The translations under genes and the position numbers were made by a program. The notes beneath the pieces are model-generated. The model was not told where the DNA came from, did no database searches, and saw nothing but the letters and a program-made list of their open reading frames with translations. This document shows positions 19,024 through 27,900 of a DNA stretch of 61,122 bases, piece by piece (position 1 is the stretch's first letter; the number at the start of each line of letters is the position of its first letter). Origin of the DNA: Candidatus Methylomirabilis sp. (GTDB lineage: Bacteria > Muiribacteriota > Ozemobacteria > Ozemobacterales > Ozemobacteraceae); NCBI GenBank assembly GCA_020722725.1, contig DYKG01000019.1, positions 1 to 61,122 of the forward strand. Reading direction: 5' to 3'.

Positions 19024-19050
19024 TTAGCACTCGTCGTGGGCGAGTGCTAA
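19024..19050 (-). promoter_or_regulatory. CIRCE operator (HrcA binding site)
   Basis: TTAGCACTC, nine bases, GAGTGCTAA: an exact match to the CIRCE consensus. It lies just downstream of the predicted start of transcription of groES1. No second CIRCE is visible before groES2, hrcA, grpE or dnaK. Confidence 0.98.
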
Positions 19051-19063
19051 CAGCGTGGATTTT

Positions 19064-19092
19064 AAAATAAGTCTTTTTATAAATAAAATCAA
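19064..19092 (-). promoter_or_regulatory. Predicted sigma70-type promoter of the heat-shock cluster
   Basis: On the minus strand TTGATT (19087-19092) and TATTTT (19064-19069) are 17 bases apart, immediately upstream of CIRCE. This places CIRCE in the initial transcribed region, the usual repressor arrangement. Confidence 0.7.
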
Positions 19093-19416
19093 GTATTGAA
19101 TGAATGTTTGTAAAATTTGCGGTTTTTAGGTTTTTTAAGGCTAAAAATATTAAAAATCTAAGAAAATTTAAGAAATTTGATAAAAATATTAAGTTGTTGA
19201 GTTTTTCAATGGCCTTTTGTATAGCCAAAAAAACTGCCTTTGTCTTACATGGAAAACAAAACCCGATTTTCAATCGTATTATAAATGGGTAGTAGAAATC
19301 TGAGTTGGTTTTATTGCCCCATGGGTTTCTCGTCTTGTGTCGTGAGAACTTTGTGCTTGCGCCTGCAAGAACAATGGGCTACACTGGATCTCATATCCCC
19401 AGAGGAAAGACCAATA
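19093..19416. other. Divergent intergenic region, no gene recognised
   Basis: An A/T-rich stretch between the groES promoter and the plus-strand gene at 19417. An in-frame extension of that gene back to 19285 has no ribosome site and no supporting features, so I leave it non-coding. A weak -35/-10 pair for the plus-strand operon may lie around 19351-19381 but is not convincing. Confidence 0.45.
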
Positions 19417-20241
19417 ATGGAAGAAAAGAAATTAAAAGATTATATAAAAAAAGTTGATTTCAGTGATCTACGGGTTTTGCTGGTCGGTTTGGTGCTTTTG
19501 GTAATTCCCGTTGCTTTTCTAATGTGGTTGGGCACCTCAGGGAGTAACAAAAGGCTGAGCCAGGATCGCATGCGAACCATGGTTAATCGAAAATCAATTT
19601 TTAATTTTGGCCAGGAAAAGGGGCAACAGAAGTCGATGTCGGCCAGTTCGGTAAAATCCGGTGGAAAAATGGGTGCCGGATGGTTTGCCGATGAATCACC
19701 GGAAAAAAAGATTCAGAGAGAATTAGAGGATGCAATGAAGATTGTTGAAAGAAGCCGACGGCCGGAAAGCTTTCCTCCTGGCACCACAGAAATGCAGAAG
19801 CAGGCCTATCGAGCCGAGCATCATCCCTCGATGATTTATGGAAATGCTGCCCTGGAAGAGGGGCGGGTTGCAGAAGCGGAGAAGTTTTTTGAACAGGCAT
19901 TTGAAGAGGCGAGAGATAATCCGTTTCAACGGGTTTATGCTCTTGGCGGGCTTTTAGAGGTTTATTCCCGCAAGGGTGATTATGCTAAACATGAGCAGGT
20001 TTTCAAACTATTCATGGAGTGGGTTGGGAAAATGCCCAAAAATGCTGGTGGCGGTGACTTGCAGGCTGCAGTGCGAGATGCTTACCTTTCATTGAAAAAA
20101 GTTAAAGAAATGCTTGATTCCGGCGGTGGCATGGACAAAATAAGCCAGGCCGACCCGGTAAAAGATGGCCATATTGACGCTGCCAGGGTTGGTCGGGAGC
20201 TTTCCAGGTCCTTGTCGGTTTTTCCGGCCAAATTTGATTGA
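19417..20241 (+). CDS. Single-pass membrane protein with TPR-like C-terminus
   Basis: The 274-residue protein starts at the ATG at 19417, preceded by AGAGGAAAG; an upstream ATG at 19285 is rejected. Residues about 22-42 form one transmembrane helix after a lysine-rich cytoplasmic segment. The rest is soluble: a Gln/Ser-rich linker and a helical region (about 125-235) with TPR-like pairs (NAALEEGRVAEAEKFFEQAF, then VYALGGLLEVYSRKGDYAK). It is the first gene of the operon that continues into the second pseudopilin cassette 13 bases downstream, so it may be an assembly or scaffolding protein. I do not recognise the family. Confidence 0.75.
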   Translation: MEEKKLKDYIKKVDFSDLRVLLVGLVLLVIPVAFLMWLGTSGSNKRLSQDRMRTMVNRKSIFNFGQEKGQQKSMSASSVKSGGKMGAGWFADESPEKKIQRELEDAMKIVERSRRPESFPPGTTEMQKQAYRAEHHPSMIYGNAALEEGRVAEAEKFFEQAFEEARDNPFQRVYALGGLLEVYSRKGDYAKHEQVFKLFMEWVGKMPKNAGGGDLQAAVRDAYLSLKKVKEMLDSGGGMDKISQADPVKDGHIDAARVGRELSRSLSVFPAKFD

Positions 20242-20254
20242 GGAGGGTCGAAAA

Positions 20255-22972
20255 ATGATTGGTCGAAGAGGGAGTGCCTTTGTAATAGTTGTTGGTGTGC
20301 TTGCGATTATTCTGTTTGCCTCGACCCTTTTCATGTCGTCAACCATTGAAGAAGGCCGCCAGACAACCATGTCCGTAAAGGGGCTGCATGCTGCGAGTCT
20401 GGCTGAGGCTGGTCTTGAGCGGGCAATGCGGATAATTACTGAAAAGATAAACGATGTAGAGCCTGAAAACCTGACAGCGGATTCTCTTGCAGTTCGATTG
20501 CGGCTTCCGGCAAGTGCAAAATCTGGTGCTACTCTTGGTCTTTCGGGCAGTCTTGGTTCTGACGAGCTGCTTGAGCTGCCTGAATCGGTTACCAGTGAAA
20601 TTGTGATGAAAAAAGAAGATCTTCAGCCTGATGAAGACTCCCAGGAGCTGGACCAACTGGTATCCTATATGACCAGCGAAGGGGCCGAGGATTATCAGGT
20701 CGACATCAAAATTCAGGTTGAAAAGGCATTTAGAATCGCGCCGGGCAGCACTTATTCTGATTTCAAAGTGCCAGGTGTAGATGTTGCATGGAATTTAAGA
20801 CCAGACGTCAGGAATTTTCTTGAAGGGCAGGGTTATTCGCCGCTTCAAATTGGTTTTCCCAAAGATTTGAGCTGGCTTGAATTTTCTTTACCGATTAACA
20901 TTGCGGGTATTCCAATAGTTAACATAAACGTTTCAGGCATTATTGACGCTTTGATGCCTGAAATAACTATTGCCGGCCAATCTCGTGGCTTCAAAGATCT
21001 GACCAGCCTTGATTTTTTTGCTGAAATGGTGGTTAACGAGCTTTTAAGCAGTGGTAAAAAGCGTTATCCAATTGAAATCAAGTTTGATGCTATTCCAATC
21101 AAGACTGATGTAAGCAGTTTGTGGCCATCGGGCGTTTCGCTTTCGCCTGCCCCGGAAGACGGAAAATTTCTGGAAAAATATGGACAGATCAAGCTTGAGT
21201 GTGAAGCTTCGATCAAATACAAAGATGGCTATACTTCAAAACGTCGGGTTTCAGCGGTTAAAGACTTTAAAGTTGCCGATTGTGAGCCGCCTGCTCCTAT
21301 GTACAGCTTCTTTCTGACCAATCTCAATAATGAAAAAATTTCATTCAATAATTATGGCGGCACTTTCATTGTCAGTAATTATGATTATGGTGGACTCTGG
21401 ACCAAGGTGAAAGAGGTTTTCACTCCTGGACCAACTGAGCTTTCTGATGAAGAATTGAGAAAGCGCGAGGTTCCGGGTCTGATAAGAGTGAATTACGTTG
21501 ACAAAAGTGCCAATAAAACCGAGCCGCTTGTTTGCAATGTGAGCATGGTGGGCGATTGGGGTGCTCCAAATGTTGCCGGTGACGACACCGGATCGGTGGT
21601 AAAAACACTTTCGGGTATCGAAGCGCCGATGATGATTACTACCAAAACCAAAATGGCGGTTGCCGGCGGAAGATACAACATCAATGCTGAAATTGCGCCG
21701 CGACAAACAAGCACCAACACCAGTGTTCCTTCTGGAATGACCGGGGGATCCTCGAGTGGTGGTTCTACCGATCTATCGCAGTCAGGCTCACAAATTAACA
21801 AATATGGGCTTTCTTTCAATAATTCTGTTATGACCGGGGTAACTAATCCATTGAATTATTTGCAGGGGTTGATGGGTCCCGGAAAGTTGAATGTGATTCC
21901 CGACATCGGAGGGATGAGCACCAATCCTTTTGCGCTGGCGGTAACTCTTGCTTTGAAGCCAATGGTCGATAAGGTTGTCCCCCCGAGTATAGCCAAAGCA
22001 AAAGATTGTTTTGAAAAGTGGGAAATGCCATACATGGGTACAGGAAACTGGCTCTATACTATTCCCACAACCGGCACCGGAGCGAGCAAAACCCATTTTT
22101 TCGGTTATGGTGGACTTTATCCAACTTTGACCAAAGAAATTGAAGGGAATGTATTGAAAAAATACCGGCAGTGGAAAATGTGTGTAGTCGGCATGAGTCC
22201 AGTTGACCGGTTGCTCTCTTATGGTGTCATTTTCCCGATTTGGTACACCCAGGAAGTTTTGACCAAATATGATTATAACCTTGATCCGCTCAAGGCAAAT
22301 GATGAAAACGGCAACCCTGATCTCAAGACTTACGAATATGACCCGACTAAACTTGAGAATATGCCACCAAACCTCTATACGCTCGAGCAATACGCCAAAA
22401 AGGCAACCTATTATTACGAAGACTATCAGGCCTTCATGGAAGATCTGCCGAATCGCATGACCAACGTTAACGGCCGCAAGGTTTTCATTCTGAACGGAAT
22501 AACCTATGTTGCCGGGTCGATTGGCGAGGCATCAAATCCTTTCTGTCCGCCTGATTCCGATGGAATGCTCAACGTCTGCGGGCGCGGCATGATAGTGTGC
22601 AGCGGCAATTTTTATCTTGGCTGTAACATTAAAACTCTTGATCGTACTGCCGATGAACCTACGGTGTTCACACTTATGGTCAGAAATGGCGGATTGCTTG
22701 TTCTGCAAGGTGATGTACAGCGAGAAGTTGAAGGTAGCATTTACACCGATAAGGGCATGTACGTTAACAGTTCATCAAGTATGCATGTAATTGGAAACTG
22801 GGTAACCAACCAGTTCAACAAGGCAGCAATGGGTGGAACCGTGGTTGTGGATTACGTCTCATCAAAAGTTCGCAGTTCGCTTGAAAGTCTGCATCCGGTG
22901 CGGGGAAAATACGACCCGCGGCGGTATCACGTTTCTTTCAGTCCTCTTTGGGCATCCTGGAGGTCTTTCTGA
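20255..22972 (+). CDS. PilX-like giant pseudopilin-associated protein (complete)
   Basis: The 905-residue protein starts at the ATG at 20255 after GAGGAGGG. The N-terminus, RRGSAFVIVVGVLAIILFAST, is a PilX-type leader and hydrophobic helix, followed by a polar helix (ASLAEAGLERAMRII). PilX proteins are usually below 250 residues, so this is several times the normal size. The extra 650-plus residues include a Ser/Gly-rich linker, and the Cys-containing C-terminal segment shares motifs with the partial gene at 2-2488 (PPAPxYSFF, QYAKKATxxYE, VFTLM, DPRRY). Its TGA overlaps the ATG of the next pseudopilin. A tip adhesin or initiation complex role is inferred. Confidence 0.85.
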   Translation: MIGRRGSAFVIVVGVLAIILFASTLFMSSTIEEGRQTTMSVKGLHAASLAEAGLERAMRIITEKINDVEPENLTADSLAVRLRLPASAKSGATLGLSGSLGSDELLELPESVTSEIVMKKEDLQPDEDSQELDQLVSYMTSEGAEDYQVDIKIQVEKAFRIAPGSTYSDFKVPGVDVAWNLRPDVRNFLEGQGYSPLQIGFPKDLSWLEFSLPINIAGIPIVNINVSGIIDALMPEITIAGQSRGFKDLTSLDFFAEMVVNELLSSGKKRYPIEIKFDAIPIKTDVSSLWPSGVSLSPAPEDGKFLEKYGQIKLECEASIKYKDGYTSKRRVSAVKDFKVADCEPPAPMYSFFLTNLNNEKISFNNYGGTFIVSNYDYGGLWTKVKEVFTPGPTELSDEELRKREVPGLIRVNYVDKSANKTEPLVCNVSMVGDWGAPNVAGDDTGSVVKTLSGIEAPMMITTKTKMAVAGGRYNINAEIAPRQTSTNTSVPSGMTGGSSSGGSTDLSQSGSQINKYGLSFNNSVMTGVTNPLNYLQGLMGPGKLNVIPDIGGMSTNPFALAVTLALKPMVDKVVPPSIAKAKDCFEKWEMPYMGTGNWLYTIPTTGTGASKTHFFGYGGLYPTLTKEIEGNVLKKYRQWKMCVVGMSPVDRLLSYGVIFPIWYTQEVLTKYDYNLDPLKANDENGNPDLKTYEYDPTKLENMPPNLYTLEQYAKKATYYYEDYQAFMEDLPNRMTNVNGRKVFILNGITYVAGSIGEASNPFCPPDSDGMLNVCGRGMIVCSGNFYLGCNIKTLDRTADEPTVFTLMVRNGGLLVLQGDVQREVEGSIYTDKGMYVNSSSSMHVIGNWVTNQFNKAAMGGTVVVDYVSSKVRSSLESLHPVRGKYDPRRYHVSFSPLWASWRSF

Positions 22973-23454
22973 TGGCTCGCCGTGGGGTAACTTTGCTTGA
23001 AATAGTGATTGCTGCTCTTATTCTGGCAATCGCCTTCATTCCTGTTCTGCGCATGGTTGACTTTGGTTCGGTGGCTACTTCCAAGGTCGGCCATTACGCC
23101 AAAGCAACCAGGCTGGCACAGGAATTGATCGAGGAATGCAAACATGTTCCCTTCAAGGTTTATCAGAAGCATTATGCCGATCTGGCAAGCGGCGACAGCT
23201 TTGAAGTTCACCCGCAGTTTTACAAGGAAACTGCAAAGAGTATCGAGCAGTTTTTTGAAGAAAACAAAGACAGCATGAAGGATTATGGTTGCGTCGCCAA
23301 TCTCAAGGCTAAAAAGAATGACCTGGAGCAGATTGCGGAAGTATGGTTCGAAGTTGAAATTTTCTGGCGCGATCGTGGCTTGAAGGGAAACGAAAGTTTA
23401 GAAAAGCGAATTGTCAGGGCAGGCAATGCCTATTTCAATTCTGAAGCGATGTAA
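22972..23454 (+). CDS. Type IV prepilin-like minor pseudopilin (PilV/GspI-like)
   Basis: The 160-residue protein begins MARRG, then VTLLEIVIAALILAIA: a prepilin leader with Gly at -1, Glu at +5 and Val in place of the usual Phe at +1. The ATG at 22972 overlaps the preceding TGA, which decides the start over an ATG 24 bases upstream. After the hydrophobic helix comes a helical segment (ATRLAQELIEECKHV) and a mixed soluble domain. It occupies the same position as the gene at 2488 in the other cassette. A minor pseudopilin is likely. Confidence 0.85.
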   Translation: MARRGVTLLEIVIAALILAIAFIPVLRMVDFGSVATSKVGHYAKATRLAQELIEECKHVPFKVYQKHYADLASGDSFEVHPQFYKETAKSIEQFFEENKDSMKDYGCVANLKAKKNDLEQIAEVWFEVEIFWRDRGLKGNESLEKRIVRAGNAYFNSEAM

Positions 23455-23469
23455 GCAGGGGAGGGCATC

Positions 23470-24915
23470 ATGACTGAACGAAGAAAAGGTATGACCCTGA
23501 TTGAGATTATGGTGGCGATTTTCATTTCGACCATCGTTCTTTCAGCCATTTATGGGGTCTGGATGCGGGTTCAGCGCCAGATTGCCAAATCAAGTGCCCG
23601 GCAGACTCTGCAGAATGAGCTGCGTGCTATCTCCAATAACATGCAGAAAGATTTCAAAGCTATAAAAGAAGGCACTTTTGAAGCGCCTCCCGGTGAACAG
23701 AGCGCGGATGGTACCAGAATGAAAATCGCATTTGACCGCTTTAAAGAATCGGATGAGGGGAAAATTGCGCAGGATTCAATTACCCGTGTTGAATATGAGC
23801 TGGCTAACGGCATGCTGGTTCGCAAATCAGATGACAGCCTGAAAATCCTTTCGACGAACCTCGATAGTGTAGTAATTGCAAAATCGGTTGATGAGGGCGC
23901 GCTTTCTGCAACTGATCTTGAAGCGACCGACAAAGATTTTAAAGCTGGTCGCGAAGCAATGCTCGATATTGCGATTGTGGGGAAAAGAAGAGTTGCGGGC
24001 AGCCGTGAAGAGATTTTTCACCTTGAGCGCACCTCTCTGGTAATGCGCGATGAATACTACAAGAAAACCAATAAAACCTACGTTTCGAATTTTGATCTGG
24101 CAAAACTTGAGACTGATGATGTGATGAAAGCCGATTCAACTCAGGATGCCAACTTTGGCCCGGGTCAGGCTTACACCAGAGAAATGCTTGAATCTCTCGA
24201 TGTGCCGACACTCAATGGCATGAAAGATGCCCAGAAAGACCTGATGGAACAGGCCCAGGAAGCCTTTGACCGGGTAAACGACAACATGAATGACACCGAT
24301 ACGGGTCACAACATCTGGGACAGCCTGGCTTTCTGGAGCGACAGTGAAGGTGAAATCGTCGATGACATGCGCGATGATCTTGTCGATGCCGACACTTATG
24401 CTGAAACCGAAGCAGCCATGAAAAAACTCGACGAATATGCCGCGAAAAAAGAGGAGTCTTTTCTGAGCCGTTCGATTCCTGGGTGGGGCGGACTCTCTCA
24501 AGATAAAAAGCTGGTTTACAAGCAGGCATATGATATGAAGGTTCAGGATCGGGCCATCAAAGCGATGAATGCTCAGGCAAAAGAATCGGATCCCAATGCT
24601 GAAGAGCAGCCATATATGATTGATCTTGCAACAACCGTAGAAAATCAGACTTTTCAGGATGAAAGCGGAACTACCACAATTTCCGCATCGGATAATGACG
24701 CAAGGCAGGCTGAATCAGAGGCTTTGAAAAGTGCCTATGACGGCGTAAACCTTGACTGGATGGGCGAATTCGGTGATGAGACCGAAGAAGTTCAAGCCTA
24801 CAATGCGGCAAAATCTCTGATTAATGATGGCAGGTCCAAGCTTTATACCATTGAATTACGCGACAAATCAAAGGCCAATATTGAACTTATCGATTCGGTA
24901 ATTGCTTCAAAATAA
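23470..24915 (+). CDS. Pseudopilin (PilW/GspJ-like) with long acidic C-terminal extension
   Basis: The leader ERRKG is followed by MTLIEIMVAIFISTIV (Gly at -1, Met at +1, Glu at +5), a prepilin signature, and GGGAGGG precedes the ATG. The first 200 residues resemble PilW/GspJ. Residues about 215-481 form a highly charged, largely helical extension rich in Asp, Glu, Lys and Ala that such proteins do not normally have; the family usually ends near 200-250 residues. The same-position protein at 2915-3523 lacks the extension (202 residues). The extension may be a surface-exposed coiled region binding a partner. Confidence 0.84.
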   Translation: MTERRKGMTLIEIMVAIFISTIVLSAIYGVWMRVQRQIAKSSARQTLQNELRAISNNMQKDFKAIKEGTFEAPPGEQSADGTRMKIAFDRFKESDEGKIAQDSITRVEYELANGMLVRKSDDSLKILSTNLDSVVIAKSVDEGALSATDLEATDKDFKAGREAMLDIAIVGKRRVAGSREEIFHLERTSLVMRDEYYKKTNKTYVSNFDLAKLETDDVMKADSTQDANFGPGQAYTREMLESLDVPTLNGMKDAQKDLMEQAQEAFDRVNDNMNDTDTGHNIWDSLAFWSDSEGEIVDDMRDDLVDADTYAETEAAMKKLDEYAAKKEESFLSRSIPGWGGLSQDKKLVYKQAYDMKVQDRAIKAMNAQAKESDPNAEEQPYMIDLATTVENQTFQDESGTTTISASDNDARQAESEALKSAYDGVNLDWMGEFGDETEEVQAYNAAKSLINDGRSKLYTIELRDKSKANIELIDSVIASK

Positions 24916-24946
24916 CTGATTAACCACGGGAAAAGCAAAATTTTAA

Positions 24947-27900
24947 ATGACTGTTAGAGTTAAACTTGTTCTGGTTCTTCTATTCGGAACTCTCTTTTTC
25001 ATGGGATGTGGCAGCTCGGACGGCGGGTTGAACGATTGGGTGAAACCTGCTTCAGTCGCGGTAGTTGCTAACATTGAAGGAACAATAGGTGCCCCAATTG
25101 TGGCCGGCAATCTTGTTGCTCCGTCGATGCTGGTCTCAGTGAAAGGTACTAAAGTCTTTGTTGAAGAAAAGCCAGAATACATCTGTGAGGCCGATGAAAC
25201 AGGTAGATTCATCATCAGGAACGTGCCGGCGGGCAAATATCATCTGGTTGCTGATCTGGTTTCAGGGGTTACCACTTATCGAAAAAGAACTGATCAGATC
25301 AACCTTACCGGAGAATGTGCCACACTCAAATTGAATGACCCGGTTCAGCTTTCTGTTGCTCCTTATCGGCTGAAAATAAACGTTTCAGATATGAACACCC
25401 GGGCGGTTTTGAATTCAGCGCGGTTGAAAGCCTGGGGTAGAGACTATTTCTGTGACATCAGCGGAACAGGTGAAGTAGGGCCCATGCCTCAGGGTGTCTG
25501 GCCGGTAAGCGTAGAAGTGGTGGGTTACCAGTCCCTGACCTTTCTGGCAGGCTTTGACAGCAAGAAAAGCGGTCAGCTTTACATTAAGATGGCACCTCTG
25601 ACCGCAGTTGACAAAAACCGAGCACCGGTTGTCGAAATAGAACAGGGCTTTTCTACGATCAGAACCAATGGACAGGGAACTTTTTCGGCCTCTGGCTTTG
25701 ACCCTGACGGTGATTCAATAACTTACAGCTGGACGACTTCAGCTGGGTATTTTCTGCAAAATACAGGTGGAAGCACGGTTTTTACGGCCCCGCCGCAGGA
25801 TGGCACGGTTGCCATAACCCTCACCGCCAAAGATAGCAAAGGTGCTGAAAGCAAATGTGTTTTGCAATTGGCGGTTCTGTCAGGTGGCGGGTTGCCACCG
25901 AATCCAAACAATCGACCGCCTTTAGCTGCAACTGACCCGATTCCTGCCAATCAGGCAATCAATCTTGGGGCGGAAGTAATGCTGCGATGGTCTGGCTCAG
26001 ACCCTGACGGAGATGCTTTGACATATGATCTTTTCTTTGCCGAGAGGGGCTCAGAACTTGCTCTTAAAGCCGAGAATCTTAGCCAGACAAGCTATCAGCT
26101 GGTTAGTCTGAAGGCAAACGCTACATATTTCTGGATGGTAATCTGTCGTGATATTTATGGAGCAATTTCCCAGAGTCCGGTTACCTGGCAGTTCACTACC
26201 GGAGATCAGAGCAACTATTCGCCATATCAGCCTGCCAACCCATTTCCCCAGGATCTGTCAATTGATCAGTTGCCTTCTTTGCAGCTTTCATGGACAGGGG
26301 GAGACCCTGATTTAAATGATATTTTAACTTACACGATAATGCTTGGACAGGATAAAACTGCAATGACGGTTGCTACCAGCACACGACAGACCAGTTACAG
26401 TCTGCAGAATCTTGAACTGGGAAAAACCTATTACTGGCAAGTCATTGCTGCCGACAACCGGGGCAAAGAGACCAATGGCCCGGTCTGGCAATTCAGTGTT
26501 TATGCACCGGCGAACCGGGCTCCTTCAGACCCGGTTCTGCTCAATCCTGCCAGCGGTGCAACCAACATTGCCATAGATGCACAGATGCGCTGGGAATCAA
26601 GCGATCCTGATGGCGATGCAATGACCTTCGATGTTTTTCTGGGAAAAGCCTTTCCTCTGGAAAAAGTCGGCAGCGCCCTTCTTGCGCCGGCTTACCTGCC
26701 TTCGCCATATCTTGAATACTCCTCGCGTTACTATCTTCAGGTTGTGGTTCGCGATGCGCGTGGCCTGACCAACGCCAATTCGCCGGTCTGGTCTTTTGAG
26801 ACTTCGGCCAAAACCAATGGCAGCCCAAATGTACCGACAGCGGTTTACCCGTCTGACGCTGGAACCGGGGTTTCGCTAAAGCCGGTTTTCACCTGGACCG
26901 GTGGTGATCCTGATGGTGATGCGGTTACTTACGATTTCTATCTTACCGAAACGCTGCCGATGGGCGAATCGTTGGCCCGCAATTTAACTGAAGCGCGCTA
27001 TGCGTCGCTGGTGAATCTTGAAAAAGGCCGAAAATATTACTGGCAGATCGTTGCCAGAGACAGCGGCGGCCATGTGGTTGAATCTACGGTATTCAGCTTC
27101 TTTACCGTATCAGACGTCGATCTTGAAGCGCCACGACTGGTTTCGGTGACTCCGGCCGACAATTCTTCGGCAGTGGGCGTCGATGCGGAAGTTAAGGTGG
27201 TTTTCAGTGAACCGGTAAACCAGACTCTGGCGGTTAATGCTTTCAGTTTTACTCCTGCCATTTCTGGAAGCTGGACCTGGGAGAATGATGCCTCAGCCAA
27301 ATTCTGGCCAACCAAGCCATGGGCACCGGGCAGCTATCATCGATTTGTCATCGCCGACAATCAGATCAAAGATACGGCAGGAAATACCATGGCAACCGGT
27401 GGAACTTATCGTTTTACCATTGCCTCGGCAATTCCGATTCCATCTGGGTACCGGTCGTCTGGGTTCCCTCTTGCCGTTGTTTCTGGGGATACTGCGGAAA
27501 TTTCAGTTCCAGAGTTGCAGTCTGGGGCCAAATCATGGGCGGTTGCCGTTGCCGGTTCTGGTGGAAGCAATTTTTTAGTGCGTGCCAGTCATCGCGATGA
27601 CTGGATAAAATCGTCCCCGGAAGCAGCCTTTCGCGAATTTGAAAAGCATCTTGCAGGCAAGCCTTTTCCAGAGATTATGACCGGAAAAAGAGGCTTGCAT
27701 GCCAGTCTCAGAGCATCGCAGGATATCGGCAGTGAAACGGAATTTTACATTCCCTCTTACGGTTCGGTAGCGACTTCAACTGCGTATCCCGGTAATCGAA
27801 TCCGGGCAAAATGTCTGGGAATAAGCGGCAGCGCTTATGTGTATGTTGACAATTCAATAAGCAACCCGTCTTCTTCGCTTATTTCCGAAGTCAGATTGCG

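Noticed and set aside
19285-19416. N-terminal extension of the gene at 19417
   Set aside because: Cys/Trp-rich extension with no ribosome site; AGAGGAAAG and the lysine-rich start support 19417.
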